Origin: Gracilaria vermiculophylla
Lineage: Eukaryota > Rhodophyta > Florideophyceae > Gracilariales > Gracilariaceae
Length of the DNA: 64,000 bases
Assembly: GCA_019155205.2 (NCBI GenBank)
Contig: JAHNZQ020000004.1
Coordinates: forward strand, 1,411,799-1,475,798
Direction: 5' to 3'
Positions 1 to 9,609 of the stretch are shown here, in pieces. The position numbers and the translations under genes are program-made. Each line of letters begins with the position of its first letter. The first letter of the stretch is position 1. The notes beneath the pieces were generated by a model, which was not told where the DNA came from, did no database searches, and saw only the letters and a list, made by a program, of their open reading frames with translations.

Positions 1-1919
1 GGCCGCTTTCGAGAAAAGATACTGTACATGTCGTCTAGTGGGCCGTCAACATCAATGCTGTAATCGAGGACCTTGTTCACATAACCAGTCTCGGAACGAA
101 CATCTCGTTTGTTCCGAGAGTTGATAAGTGCCGCAAAAGAGTTCAAAATCTCATCATTAAGCCATCGCGATCCTCGGAGACAGCCAAAGTCTTCACCTTT
201 CAATTCAATGTTAGCTTCTTCAATTCTTGCCAAGACAAGTTGTTTTGGAACTCGATGACTGAGAGAGTGGACGATGGCGAGCTCTTCGCTTTCCAAAGGA
301 CGAAAGCGAACATCACGAGCACGTGCAGGGTCTGGTTCAAAATGTGGTTCGTTTTTGATGAGGAAACTGGGCATTTCGAAATCTGCAATAGAAAGACGGC
401 TTGCTGGCTTTGCAACAAGCTCACATTCGAAGACAACGTCATCTTCATCACTGTGTTCCAGAGGGATAACATCTTGGAGGAAGGAATTATCTTTGTGCTT
501 GTAATTAAGGGCAGGAATGTGGATGTCGCCCTCTTTCGAACCATTTGTTTGTTTGTCCTTCCCGTAAAATGATTGGACCGGTATTGTTCTCTTTTCTGAT
601 ACTCGTTTCATTCCTGACTTCATCGGAGTATCCTCGATTGTTTGCACTGAAGTCTCTTCATCTGAAACAACGATAACATCATCAAATTTCATATCGTCAA
701 TCTCCTTCGGGTATCCCGGTACTGTGCTGATTTTCAGCTCGAGGGCCTTGTGGTCCTGAGTAGTACCATGTTCCTCGGCAGAAATTAGTTGCTTTGCCGA
801 ATTTTCTACTTTGCGAATATCAGCATCCAAATCGTGTTCTAATTGTTTGAGAGGGCTTCTCAACCGTTTCACAGTAGATTTCGTTGTTGGATTCTGAGTC
901 GGATCATTCTTCGCGATGTGGGCACTCGGGGGACGAAACGTCGCGTCGGACGCAGGAAGGCCGACCAGGACTGTAGCTTTTTGTCTCTTTGGTCGCTGCT
1001 TCTTCAGTCGCGATGGTTTGTCCACTTCATCGTCGGAAGACAAAACGCAAATGACATTTTCTTTGAGTGAACCAGGCGTGTGTTGCGCTGGTAACGGGAG
1101 AGACAGCGAAGCTTCACATGGGCTTCTTCTGCGGGGGTTTAGATATTCGACAGATTCAGGATATGGATGTTTGTGCGACTCTCGTGAGAAGCGTTGCGAG
1201 TACTTTTTCTTGCTGAGCAAACGGCGTATGATCTCGTCGTCTTCATCATCTGTGACGATATCTGACTGCTCTTCCATTTTCGCTGGCTTCAAAGCATCAT
1301 CTTGCTCATTTTGAGTAAGATCGATGACGTAGTTATCACGTCGACGACTTGCGATTCTGATACGCGCACGCTCAAGCTGACTTTGTGCTTTTCGTCGTTC
1401 ACGCAACTGAAGAAGATCTTCTTGCCTTCGTTTCTGCCGATTCAGGAATGCAGCCTTCATTTTGACTTGATGCCCTGCCTTGAGACGCTTCTCTTCAGTC
1501 CCCCTGATGATTTGGAGTCGCTCACCGGTCGTTAATTTGGAGGGTAATGCAGGACGTTGCATGCGCATGAGCATCGGGCCTCCGCAGCGCTGAACGTAGT
1601 GGTGAGCAGTGGGCGCGGGCATGTTGCGCTGATTTGCAGGTGCAACTTTGTTTCGGATGTTTTCAGGGCGTGGAGAGGCGATGGCGCCCTGCTGCAAGGC
1701 GGCAGTAGCACGTTGGTTGGCCAGCCTCTCCTGGGCGGGGCGGCTGTGCAAGTTTGGTGCGCTTTGCGAGGAACGGCGCGGAGACGGGTCTGAGGCGCGG
1801 GTGCGAACTGAGCGCTTCGGAAGCGGAAACGGTGAGCGCTGCAGAGAGTGGTGGCTGCTGCCGTCGTCGAAGACGGCAAATTCATGGTAGTCGATATCGG
1901 CCCTGTTGCGCTTGACCAT
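1..1919 (-). CDS. Ulp1/SENP-type SUMO protease (C48), C-terminus cut by window edge
   Basis: One frame stays open from an ATG at 1919 to the window start (about 639 residues); it has no stop here, so it is easy to miss. It should cut SUMO precursors and remove SUMO from nuclear proteins. The last ~60 residues match the start of the Ulp1/SENP peptidase domain: a PLxSEELAIV segment, then an I-x-L-K-x-x-D-x-x-x-L stretch and RWLNDEIL (Trp about residue 586), the family's hallmark entry to the fold. The catalytic His, Asp and Cys lie beyond the edge. The long N-terminus is disordered, basic near residues 300-320 (KKQRPKRQK, a likely nuclear signal), and carries three SUMO-interacting motifs: VIDLT (~198), VICVLSSDDE (~289) and VIVVSDEE (~415). 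No in-frame ATG precedes 1919 back to a stop near 2327. The family call is firm; substrate unknown. Confidence 0.75.
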   Translation of the reverse strand, partial: MVKRNRADIDYHEFAVFDDGSSHHSLQRSPFPLPKRSVRTRASDPSPRRSSQSAPNLHSRPAQERLANQRATAALQQGAIASPRPENIRNKVAPANQRNMPAPTAHHYVQRCGGPMLMRMQRPALPSKLTTGERLQIIRGTEEKRLKAGHQVKMKAAFLNRQKRRQEDLLQLRERRKAQSQLERARIRIASRRRDNYVIDLTQNEQDDALKPAKMEEQSDIVTDDEDDEIIRRLLSKKKYSQRFSRESHKHPYPESVEYLNPRRRSPCEASLSLPLPAQHTPGSLKENVICVLSSDDEVDKPSRLKKQRPKRQKATVLVGLPASDATFRPPSAHIAKNDPTQNPTTKSTVKRLRSPLKQLEHDLDADIRKVENSAKQLISAEEHGTTQDHKALELKISTVPGYPKEIDDMKFDDVIVVSDEETSVQTIEDTPMKSGMKRVSEKRTIPVQSFYGKDKQTNGSKEGDIHIPALNYKHKDNSFLQDVIPLEHSDEDDVVFECELVAKPASRLSIADFEMPSFLIKNEPHFEPDPARARDVRFRPLESEELAIVHSLSHRVPKQLVLARIEEANIELKGEDFGCLRGSRWLNDEILNSFAALINSRNKRDVRSETGYVNKVLDYSIDVDGPLDDMYSIFSRKR

Positions 1920-2327
1920 GCTGGGGTGGGAAGGCGCAAAGCCGGCGAAGGAGACGGGCTGATGGACCTGACTATGCCGTGGAGGAGGGATGCATAGGGA
2001 GTGGTTCGGGCTGATCTGGCGAGCAGGCGGCTTCGGCGCTTGCAACGCCGCGGGCGCTGTTCGGGGCAGAACGCTTTGTCGGCACAGCAGCGCAGCGCGC
2101 GCAAGCCTTTGGCTGGCGGCGAGTGCGGCGTCCACGCGCGAAGCCTCGAGGGACGCGGCGCGGGCCGCGCCACGCAGTTGGCGGGAGCGTGCCGGCTTTC
2201 GCCTCGATCGGCTGCGCGCTAACGGCTCGATTTCTGCCGTCTGTAAGCACGCTTTAGTGTAAGCATTTGTGCGCGCTGCTCTCCCATCACGGTGCTCGCT
2301 CAAATTCTCGCACGCATCTCAAAAGCT

Positions 2328-3934
2328 CTACTTAGCACCTACGGTGTCCCACCCCGCCAGCCTTCCCCGCTCAGTAGTGCTATTCAGAGAGGTCAATGCG
2401 GAGGCATCATTCCCTGCCCGCGGTGATGCCCACCAGAAAGGTTTCTGTGTACGTACATGCGCAGGGAAAAATGTCAAATGCAATCAGCTTCCATCACAGG
2501 GCGGCCACCACATTCGCAAACACTCAAAAATTTCTGCGCGACCAACATTTGGCGCCGAACGTTTACGTTACTACAGGTTGCCGTGATGCATCACCAAAGC
2601 CGTAGATACATGTCATGTTCGGAAGCGTCTGTGCTATACATTTTCATGATTGTTGTCATGGATGACCTTCCTCTCTTGACCCCTAACAATTCAAAGGCGT
2701 CACCGCTGAGTGGCAGACCAACCGTTTACGGTTGAGTGCATTACCTGTCTTTCGAGCATTGCTTCGACCATGCCAGAGAGGTAGTACGACAGCCTCGAAA
2801 CACCCGTGTAGAACTGCACTCCAATCATGTAAATGTTAATAAGCGTTTACACGTGCTATTTTAGACGTTCTCACTACCAATCCCGACGGGTTGCGTGAGA
2901 TGCACTCACTACAACAAAAAGGCTAAATGTAGTTCTTCAAGGGGTGACGGCTTGCTTGCAGAATTCAAGTACGCTCTATGGGTGAAGTTTTGTTTATGAC
3001 AAACGTATATGGTGACACGAACATGGGTGGAAGAGTAAGACGGTGAAATGTATTTCGCAAGGATGAATTGTTTGGGTTTGTTCGAAAAATAATGCGACAC
3101 ACAGTAAGCGCACGATAACTCTACCCACTACTTTAGAACCACAGGCAACGGTGACGTCAATAGGTAAATATTTAGTCTGGGGTGACTTTCATCGTCGTTT
3201 GTCATTGAAATGCAGGGTGACAATATTGACCGACGTTTGTAAGAGGGGTGAAACGGATAGCGAACAAATTGACAAAAGGAAAGCAATGCGAAAAATGCGA
3301 CTACTGCTCTGATTGAGGGTGAAACTGAGCGCTGTGGGGGTGACTTTGTACCTAATGCGCCGTTTATATTGCGACTCTGATATGTCAGCCTTCTTTTTCT
3401 TTGAAATATTGCAGTCACCCGCAGACCTGTGAAATACTCCGCTCTGAACCCCTTAATTGAGCTAATTTTGCAAGCAGTCCCCCTCCATCCGCATAATCTC
3501 CCAAAAAAAAGATGAAAACGAACAGAGATCGAACATCATCTAGTCATGAGGTGTGCACTATTTGGGTCCGAGTCCGGCCAGTTGCGCGTGGTTGTGTATC
3601 GTCAAACGAGCAGTGCTCGTCATTAACTGAGCAAATCGTCTCAGTACACCGCATGTGACTCGCATTCAACGCATCACAACACAGACGAAGAACATCTCAC
3701 GCATCTTCACCCTCTCGGCAGATTCCATTGTCGGTTGCACAAAACACGTTTACGTTTCTGTACGAGGCGCACATTTGTATCTGTGATGCATCCGAGCGAA
3801 CAGTGTGAAGGAAAAACTAATCTACAGCATCGTGGCATTGCATTGAGCTCAAACAAAAATAGTGCCGAAGCCAGATCATCAGCATTAGCAATTTGACAAA
3901 AATCAGGCATGCGATCAACACTTGTGCCGAGTCT
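2328..3934. other. no gene seen
   Basis: About 1.6 kb upstream of the SUMO protease. Only short overlapping frames without protein-like composition occur here. The sequence TTTGGCGCCGAA near 2547-2558 resembles an E2F site, but it lies about 630 bp from the nearest start and I give it no weight. Confidence 0.4.
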
Positions 3935-4837
3935 CTACGTCCGCTCAAGCACCGCATGTTCTAATTCCAAGAATTCCTCGAAATAGGGACGGAAGCGGTG
4001 CACTCTGCGCTGTAATTGATGCGCGCGAATGGATGAGGGATAAGAGACAGGCTTCCGGCCTTCGCAGTTTCCCATGCGATCGAGATGATCAGCCACCGGG
4101 CTTGTACGGAGGTCGGCAACACTCACTGTACATTTGCCGTCCCCGTATTGGCAGCCAAATGCGCACAGACTGTCGCATTCCTCAAACGCACTTGTGAACG
4201 AATCTCTGTCCACAGCCTGGCCCTCGTCCGTTCCCGAGGCCTCACCTGCTCGGTCCAAGTGCGGCTCGGCGACAGCGGTTATCGCACGAGGCCGGCAGCT
4301 ATCTGTTATCAGTTTCATTGCGCAGCCATGACGCACTGTGCCGCCGGCAGAAGCATTTGCTCCACTGCTACGAGCCACATTCCCCGAGTTGGCTGCATTC
4401 TTCTCGCGGCCTTTCTCAGGGAGAGACCCGGCCTTTGTGTTTGCAACGTCAGCAGCAAGGCCGGGGCAACGGCTGCTTGACTGCTTCTCCGATCCATCTT
4501 CGCAGTTTGGGTTCGGGGACTCTTTCCGAAGCGCCGGGACACATTGCTGGATCAACGATAGAAAATTAAACAATTTCCACGCCGTTCTCCATCCACTTGG
4601 CGCTTCAGCCGAGCGATGGCCCCGAGCCGTGCTGGGCATCGACGCCGCTCTGCCTTCCTCCGTGGGCTTTTCGTTTTGGAGGATGGACTCGCGATGGTTT
4701 GCGTGCCCCGACTGTTTCCACACAGATGCTTCTCTACGACGTGGTTGCCGGTGCTTGTTGCTTCCGAAACATTTGAAAAGCGATGGTGTGCTCAGTCGGC
4801 AACCACGAGAAGTATTTCTGGCGGCCATCTTTGTCAC
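3935..4837 (-). CDS. hypothetical protein, doubtful
   Basis: Open frame of 300 codons. I recognise no domain. The product would be basic, Ser/Ala/Arg-rich and Cys-containing, with no signal peptide, membrane segment or repeat. Frames of 130-180 codons overlap it on the other strand, which is common in this GC-rich DNA, so length alone is weak support. Listed because it is the longest frame between 2.3 and 6.1 kb. It could equally be chance. Confidence 0.25.
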   Translation of the reverse strand: MTKMAARNTSRGCRLSTPSLFKCFGSNKHRQPRRREASVWKQSGHANHRESILQNEKPTEEGRAASMPSTARGHRSAEAPSGWRTAWKLFNFLSLIQQCVPALRKESPNPNCEDGSEKQSSSRCPGLAADVANTKAGSLPEKGREKNAANSGNVARSSGANASAGGTVRHGCAMKLITDSCRPRAITAVAEPHLDRAGEASGTDEGQAVDRDSFTSAFEECDSLCAFGCQYGDGKCTVSVADLRTSPVADHLDRMGNCEGRKPVSYPSSIRAHQLQRRVHRFRPYFEEFLELEHAVLERT

Positions 4838-6164
4838 TCAAGTTTCTCGTTCGCAGGCAGGAAACAAGAGACGGCCGACATGTTGAGGACATGGCGACGT
4901 CGAGAACAGGCGGTGTTTTATAGTGCGAAAAACTCACCCTCGACCGCCCGGAATGTTTTAATTGCAGCGTTGAGGGCGTTACGCACGCTCTGCGTTGCAG
5001 AGCAATCGCGGTTTGGATACGGCGATTGATGTGACGCCGGAAACATTTTGCGTGTCCTTGCGTCGTAATGTTCTCCGAACCGCACCTGAGCGTCTCCGAG
5101 AAGGCTCATTTCCGAGCCACACATGGCGACATGGAATTGGAATGCAAACGAAAAAAGCATGGCAAGGCGCTCGTAATGTCACGTTGCACGAAGGCCAATT
5201 GCAACATTTTGGCGGTGCGGTGCTCCGGGCGCCATGAAATTCGCACGCGAGCAACCGTCTCGGTAGCTGAGCTTGGAAATGCAAGGGCAGAAATGGAGCT
5301 AGTTTTGCAATTGACAAATGGTGCTCGGGCTTGTTCAAGAGCAAACGGCAGAAAGTGACTTGGGTGTTGCCGTGAATTATGTGAGCAATTCAGGGTGCGC
5401 ACGTTTTGGTGCTCGGGGCGATGGCTGGCACGTCGCGTGTTGGGCCAATTGACATTTGATTGATGGTTGCCAAAATGCAGCAGCGGCTCAGTGAAGAGCG
5501 CCGTGCGTGAGGCGCGCAGCTAGGTCGTAAGTTGGGAAGGATGCGCCGAGGGGAAGCGATTGCTGCACTGCATTGAGGAACGCGGAGGACGCAGCGCAAA
5601 GACTGCCGCCAACATGAGCGGATCAGATCGCGAGCGAATGGTTGTCTCGATCTGGTCATGACGAGAAGTTGTTTGTTCCTACTTTTTTTTAAAAAAGTTT
5701 TTTAAGAGGCAGCATACTACTGCACGTGTACGCCATTGCAATTTGATGCTCAGCACGTGTACAGTAATCACAAGCTTTTTGGTTGTTTAACATGTCATCA
5801 TCTAGTGAATCATCTTGCGCTCTCATTGCCATCGAAAACGGCTGTCTATCACCTTTCTTTGAGGCATCAATGTCCGTCAACAATGAGGCCAAAGTTGTGT
5901 ATCACCCTTAACATACAGATTACCGTGAGAATGGGACGGAGATGGAATCTGTTTTTTTTTTTTTTTGATCAAGTCGGGTAGTCAATTTTCTGCCGAAACT
6001 GAAGAGGATGGATGGTATCTATACGGCGATTGGTGCTTGATAAGCACAGTGAAACAAGTGAGAAGCAGCGTTCAAACCAAGACGGTATGACTTGGTGTGA
6101 TAAACAGCGGCTGTTCTGAAGCGCAAATCGCGGGTGGCGGGACAACTAGAAGGCGAGCGTGCTG
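4838..6164. other. no gene seen
   Basis: Mixed-composition DNA with only short overlapping frames. It holds a run of T with an A/T palindrome near 5681-5705 and a T tract at 5951-5966. I see no RNA gene or mobile element. Confidence 0.35.
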
Positions 6165-6668
6165 CTACTCGACGGGATTTTGGGTGTTGTCGAGGAGTGT
6201 ATTCGCAAGTTGTTGGTTACTTTGAGCGAGGTGGTTGACGGGTTGGTAACGACTTTCAAACCAAGTAACAAACTCGTCGATGATATCCAAATCTCTCGTG
6301 AGAGAGCTGGCGTTGCGCACCCATCGAAACATGGCAACCAGCACGAAGTCCTTGTCGATGGAACTGTTGAGCCATTGAGTCCAGAGCGAGCTGATGAGGT
6401 CACGGAACTGGAGCTGAATTTGTTTGCCGGACGGGTGGTCGTCCAGCAGCTGGTCGAGAGTGACGATGGAGTGGCAGCAGAAGAGCGAGAGCACGGACTG
6501 CTCGTCTGTGAGATTGGACGGCAGGTTGCGGATCAAGTGCATGATGTCTTGGTGCCAGTGGATGGCGAGCGCGGCTGGGTCGGCGGCAGCGCGCCGGGGC
6601 GGCGGCGCTAGCCGTTCGGGCGAGTCGGCGTCCGCGGGGCATTGCGGCAGGGGGAGGCCCGGGACCAT
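6165..6668 (-). CDS. hypothetical helical protein, 167 aa
   Basis: I do not recognise this protein. After a Pro/Ala-rich first ~35 residues it has a convincing globular composition with regularly spaced Leu, Ile, Trp and Phe (motifs LPSNLTDEQSVLSLF, DLISSLWTQWL, FVTWFESRY), suggesting an all-helical fold. No signal peptide or membrane segment. The start at 6668 sits about 40 bp from a 182-bp G/C homopolymer-like tract, so the true N-terminus may be mis-assembled; an upstream exon beyond the tract cannot be excluded. It lies head-to-head with the OTU gene. Confidence 0.45.
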   Translation of the reverse strand: MVPGLPLPQCPADADSPERLAPPPRRAAADPAALAIHWHQDIMHLIRNLPSNLTDEQSVLSLFCCHSIVTLDQLLDDHPSGKQIQLQFRDLISSLWTQWLNSSIDKDFVLVAMFRWVRNASSLTRDLDIIDEFVTWFESRYQPVNHLAQSNQQLANTLLDNTQNPVE

Positions 6669-6705
6669 GTTGCGAGGCGGGGTGCGAGCAGCGTGCAGGT
6701 CGCGC

Positions 6706-6795
6706 GGGGGGGGGGGGGGGGGGGGGGGGAGGGGGGGAAGGGGGGGGGGGGGGGGGGGGGGAAGGGGGGCGGGGCGGGGGGGGGGGGGCGCGCCG

Positions 6796-6887
<92 letters not shown>
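6706..6887. repeat. G tract, nearly pure over 182 bp
   Basis: Almost uninterrupted G on the plus strand, broken only by a few A and C. It creates artificial poly-Gly and poly-Pro frames on the two strands. It could be a real G-quadruplex-prone tract or an over-extended assembly artefact. Confidence 0.85.
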
Positions 6888-6888
<1 letters not shown>

Positions 6889-7261
6889 AGGAGCGAAGCG
6901 CAGCTGCGGCAAGGCGTTTAAATGGCGCGCGGCGAGGGCGGCGGTGCGCGCCGCTGATGACGTGTGGGCGTGCGGAATAAGTCAGGAGCGCGCGCAGAGC
7001 AGCGCCAAACAAATGCGCGGACGCACGCGGACGCAAATCGGACACGGTGGCGCCAGTGGCCGGTCCACAGCGCGCGCGCAGACACGCACGGCGCGAGGCG
7101 CCTGGCACGCGCGTGAGGCGCAGCGCCCCGCCGCCCACGGCGGCGCGCGCAGCGGCGCAGACACGCGCGCGCCACCGTGTCCGCGCGCCACGCCACTCTG
7201 CCTCGGCTGCACGCGCTACGCGCGCCGCCGCCGCCCGCGCCCGCCCGCCGTCCCACCCGCC

Positions 7262-8335
7262 ATGTCCCACACCGCCCTCCCCGGTCGCCGCCCCCCGCTG
7301 CCTCCGCTCTCCGCGCTGTCCGCGCTCTCCGCCTCCGCCTCCGCCGGCTCCCCCGCCGGCTCCCCCGCCTCCGCCGCTTCTGTCGCCTCCGCCTCCTCCG
7401 CCGCTTCTGCCGCCTCCACCGCTTCCGCCGCCTCCGCCGCTTCCGCCGCCTCCGCCGCTTCCGCCGCTCCCCCATCGCCGCGCCCGTCCCCGCGCCTGCC
7501 GCCCCCGCCCCCGCCGCCCACGCCGCTGCCGCCCCCGCCGCCGTCCGACGTTGCGCCACGCCGCGCCGCGCCGCTCGGATGCTTGCGGCGACTGCGGGCG
7601 CCGCCCGGCGCCGCCACAAGCACTACCTCACCCTCGACAGCGCTGTCGTACCGCGCGTGGCTCTGTCGCGCGCCGCCGCTGCCGCCGACGCCCCCGTCCG
7701 ACGCAGCGCCACGCCGCGCCGCGCCGCTCGGATGCATGCCGCGACTGCGGGCGCCGATCGGCGCCGCCAAAAGCACTCCCTCGCACCCGACAGCGCTGTC
7801 GTACCGCGCGTGGCTCTGTCGCGCGCCCCCGTCGTCCTCCCGCCGTCTGGTGCGCCTGCGCACGGGCGTGCACAGCATGACGGCCACGCCGGCCGGCGGG
7901 GACTGCGGCTTCCATGCGGTGGCGTGGGCTCTGCTGCACATCAACGGCCCCATGCTGAGCGCGTCGTGCATTCGCGCCAACCTCTCGCGCCACGTTGCGC
8001 AGCACGCCGCCTTGTACGCCCAGCTGCTGACGCGGCAGGGTCTGGCGCAGTCGCCGGCGCACGCCGCCGCCGCCGTCTCGCTCTTCACCCGCAACGTGCT
8101 CAACGAGGGCGTGCACGGCCACTGGCTCGGCCAGATGTGGGGCGAGGTGGAGCTGCTGGCGCTGGCGCGCGCGCACGCCGTGTGCATCGAGCTGTACTGC
8201 TTCGAGGTTGCGTCGCAGCGCGTGCGCCGCTACGCCAGCTTCGAGGAGGGCAAGAACGTGCTCCGCCTGCTCTTCACCGGCGACGCGCGCGCCGGCCATT
8301 TCGACGCGCTTCTGCCGCGCCGCAGGTGGCGCTGA
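7262..8335 (+). CDS. OTU-family cysteine protease (deubiquitinase)
   Basis: The C-terminal ~160 residues form an OTU domain. Its nucleophile block is PAGGDCGFHAVAW, with Asp and the catalytic Cys about residues 208-210. A helical middle follows, then WGEVELLALARAHAVCIELYCF, and the His block GHFDALLP ends the protein. OTU enzymes hydrolyse ubiquitin chains. The first ~200 residues are low-complexity Ala/Ser/Pro, coded by short imperfect tandem repeats of CCGCC and CTTCCG type, followed by two tandem copies of a ~51-residue unit. I chose the ATG at 7262 because sequence upstream (an in-frame ATG at 6944) reads like Arg/Ala-rich chance translation. No signal peptide. The domain call is good; the N-terminal extent is uncertain. 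Confidence 0.7.
   Translation: MSHTALPGRRPPLPPLSALSALSASASAGSPAGSPASAASVASASSAASAASTASAASAASAASAASAAPPSPRPSPRLPPPPPPPTPLPPPPPSDVAPRRAAPLGCLRRLRAPPGAATSTTSPSTALSYRAWLCRAPPLPPTPPSDAAPRRAAPLGCMPRLRAPIGAAKSTPSHPTALSYRAWLCRAPPSSSRRLVRLRTGVHSMTATPAGGDCGFHAVAWALLHINGPMLSASCIRANLSRHVAQHAALYAQLLTRQGLAQSPAHAAAAVSLFTRNVLNEGVHGHWLGQMWGEVELLALARAHAVCIELYCFEVASQRVRRYASFEEGKNVLRLLFTGDARAGHFDALLPRRRWR
7541..7840 (+). repeat. two tandem ~153-bp copies inside the OTU gene
   Basis: The segments from about 7541 and 7694 share CCGTCCGACG, then the GCCACGCCGCGCCGCGCCGC block, and the GACAGCGCTGTCGTACCGCG block. The shift is 153 bp, a multiple of three, so the frame is kept and a ~51-residue unit is duplicated in the protein. 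Confidence 0.8.
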
Positions 8336-9188
8336 GCGCCGCCGCCACGCGCTGCTCCAGCCGCGCGCTCCGTCGCCGCGCCGAACGGCGCCTGTTTTCT
8401 TTCTCAAGGCTTTTGCTGCACGATGCCTTCGTCCGCCTCACGGCCGCGCGGTACCTGCTGCGGTCGTGCGCCGGCTCGTGGAGTGGCCAGCCGCGGAGTC
8501 GGCGGCGCACAGCGCCTGCCCACCTCGTCGCTTGTGTCTACGTGACACTCGCGTGCTGCGCAGCCACAGGACTGGGAGCGGCCAGTGTGCCGCCCTCGAA
8601 GCACGTCTCATGTTGCGTTGCGCAATCAGCCGTGTGCTGTACCGCCGCGCGCAAGCCTCCACGTCCAACGTGGCATAGTCCAAGGCGTTCAACCTTGACA
8701 CCACTGGGGGGAAACCCCGAACACCCTCATATTTTCACTTTTTTCGCCCTTGCACCAATTCTGCATCTCCCGTCCATGTAAACGACCAGTTCGGTAAGGT
8801 ACAGTATCATCGGCGGAAACGACCATACCCTTCCCACCACATCATGGACAAACCGCCCCGATACGTACCATCTGAGAAGCGCCGAGTAGCGCCGCCGACG
8901 CCATCTCACGCACCCCTTCACCCATCAACTTCTTTTGTCTTGCGACTGCACCGCTTGCACCCACCGCTCGTTTGGTCACAACCCCACCCCATTCCTGCGT
9001 TATCCAGTCCTACGCGCATGGCGCGACACCATGCACTACGCCGCCGCCGCGATGCGTTTACAGCCTCTGCTGTGTCTCACACGTCATGTCCTTGAGGGGG
9101 GGGGGGGGGGGGGGGGGGGGGGCCGCCCCCCCCCCCCCCGCGGCGCCACTCGGGCGGCGGGGGCGCGGAGCCCCGCCCACCAACCACC
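8336..9188. other. OTU 3' flank, no gene seen
   Basis: No protein-like frame beyond the OTU stop. It ends in a G run (9096-9122) directly followed by a C run (about 9126-9139), a strong fold-back next to the assembly gap. Confidence 0.45.
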
Positions 9189-9288
9189 NNNNNNNNNNNN
9201 NNNNNNNNNNNNNNNNNNNNNNNNNNNNNNNNNNNNNNNNNNNNNNNNNNNNNNNNNNNNNNNNNNNNNNNNNNNNNNNNNNNNNNNN
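9189..9288. other. assembly gap, 100 N
   Basis: Exactly 100 N, the usual placeholder for a gap of unknown size. Order and distance of sequence on either side should not be trusted. Confidence 0.98.
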
Positions 9289-9609
9289 ACCTCCTCAATA
9301 CACACCTTTCCACATCAATGATGTGATTATGGTCTCATACTGAAAGCCGTGCCCGGCTGCAGAGTTTAAAAGGCCAGCACCGAGCGACTTCTGCGATAGA
9401 AACAAGACGCTAAATCGCAAACGTATGCACACGCGGATCGACCGCCGTTTATGGCAAAGCTAACGCTTCACATCTCAGTTGCCGCTTCTAAATGTTCAAG
9501 CGAGACAAGAGCACCCGGCCAACTCGGCCTTCTGTTGACCGCAACCTCCTCAAACTCTGCTTCAGCAGCGCGCAATCAACCCACACCTCACGTCCCCTCG
9601 TCTACGCCT

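Noticed and set aside
1532..2250. 213-codon and 92-codon minus frames near 1.5-2.2 kb
   Set aside because: The SUMO protease uses another minus frame that is open over the same bases and shows real domain similarity.
6400..7619. Long poly-Pro, poly-Gly and Arg-rich frames on both strands
   Set aside because: They are translations of the G tract and of GC-rich repeats in the OTU gene; composition is meaningless and they overlap better-supported genes.
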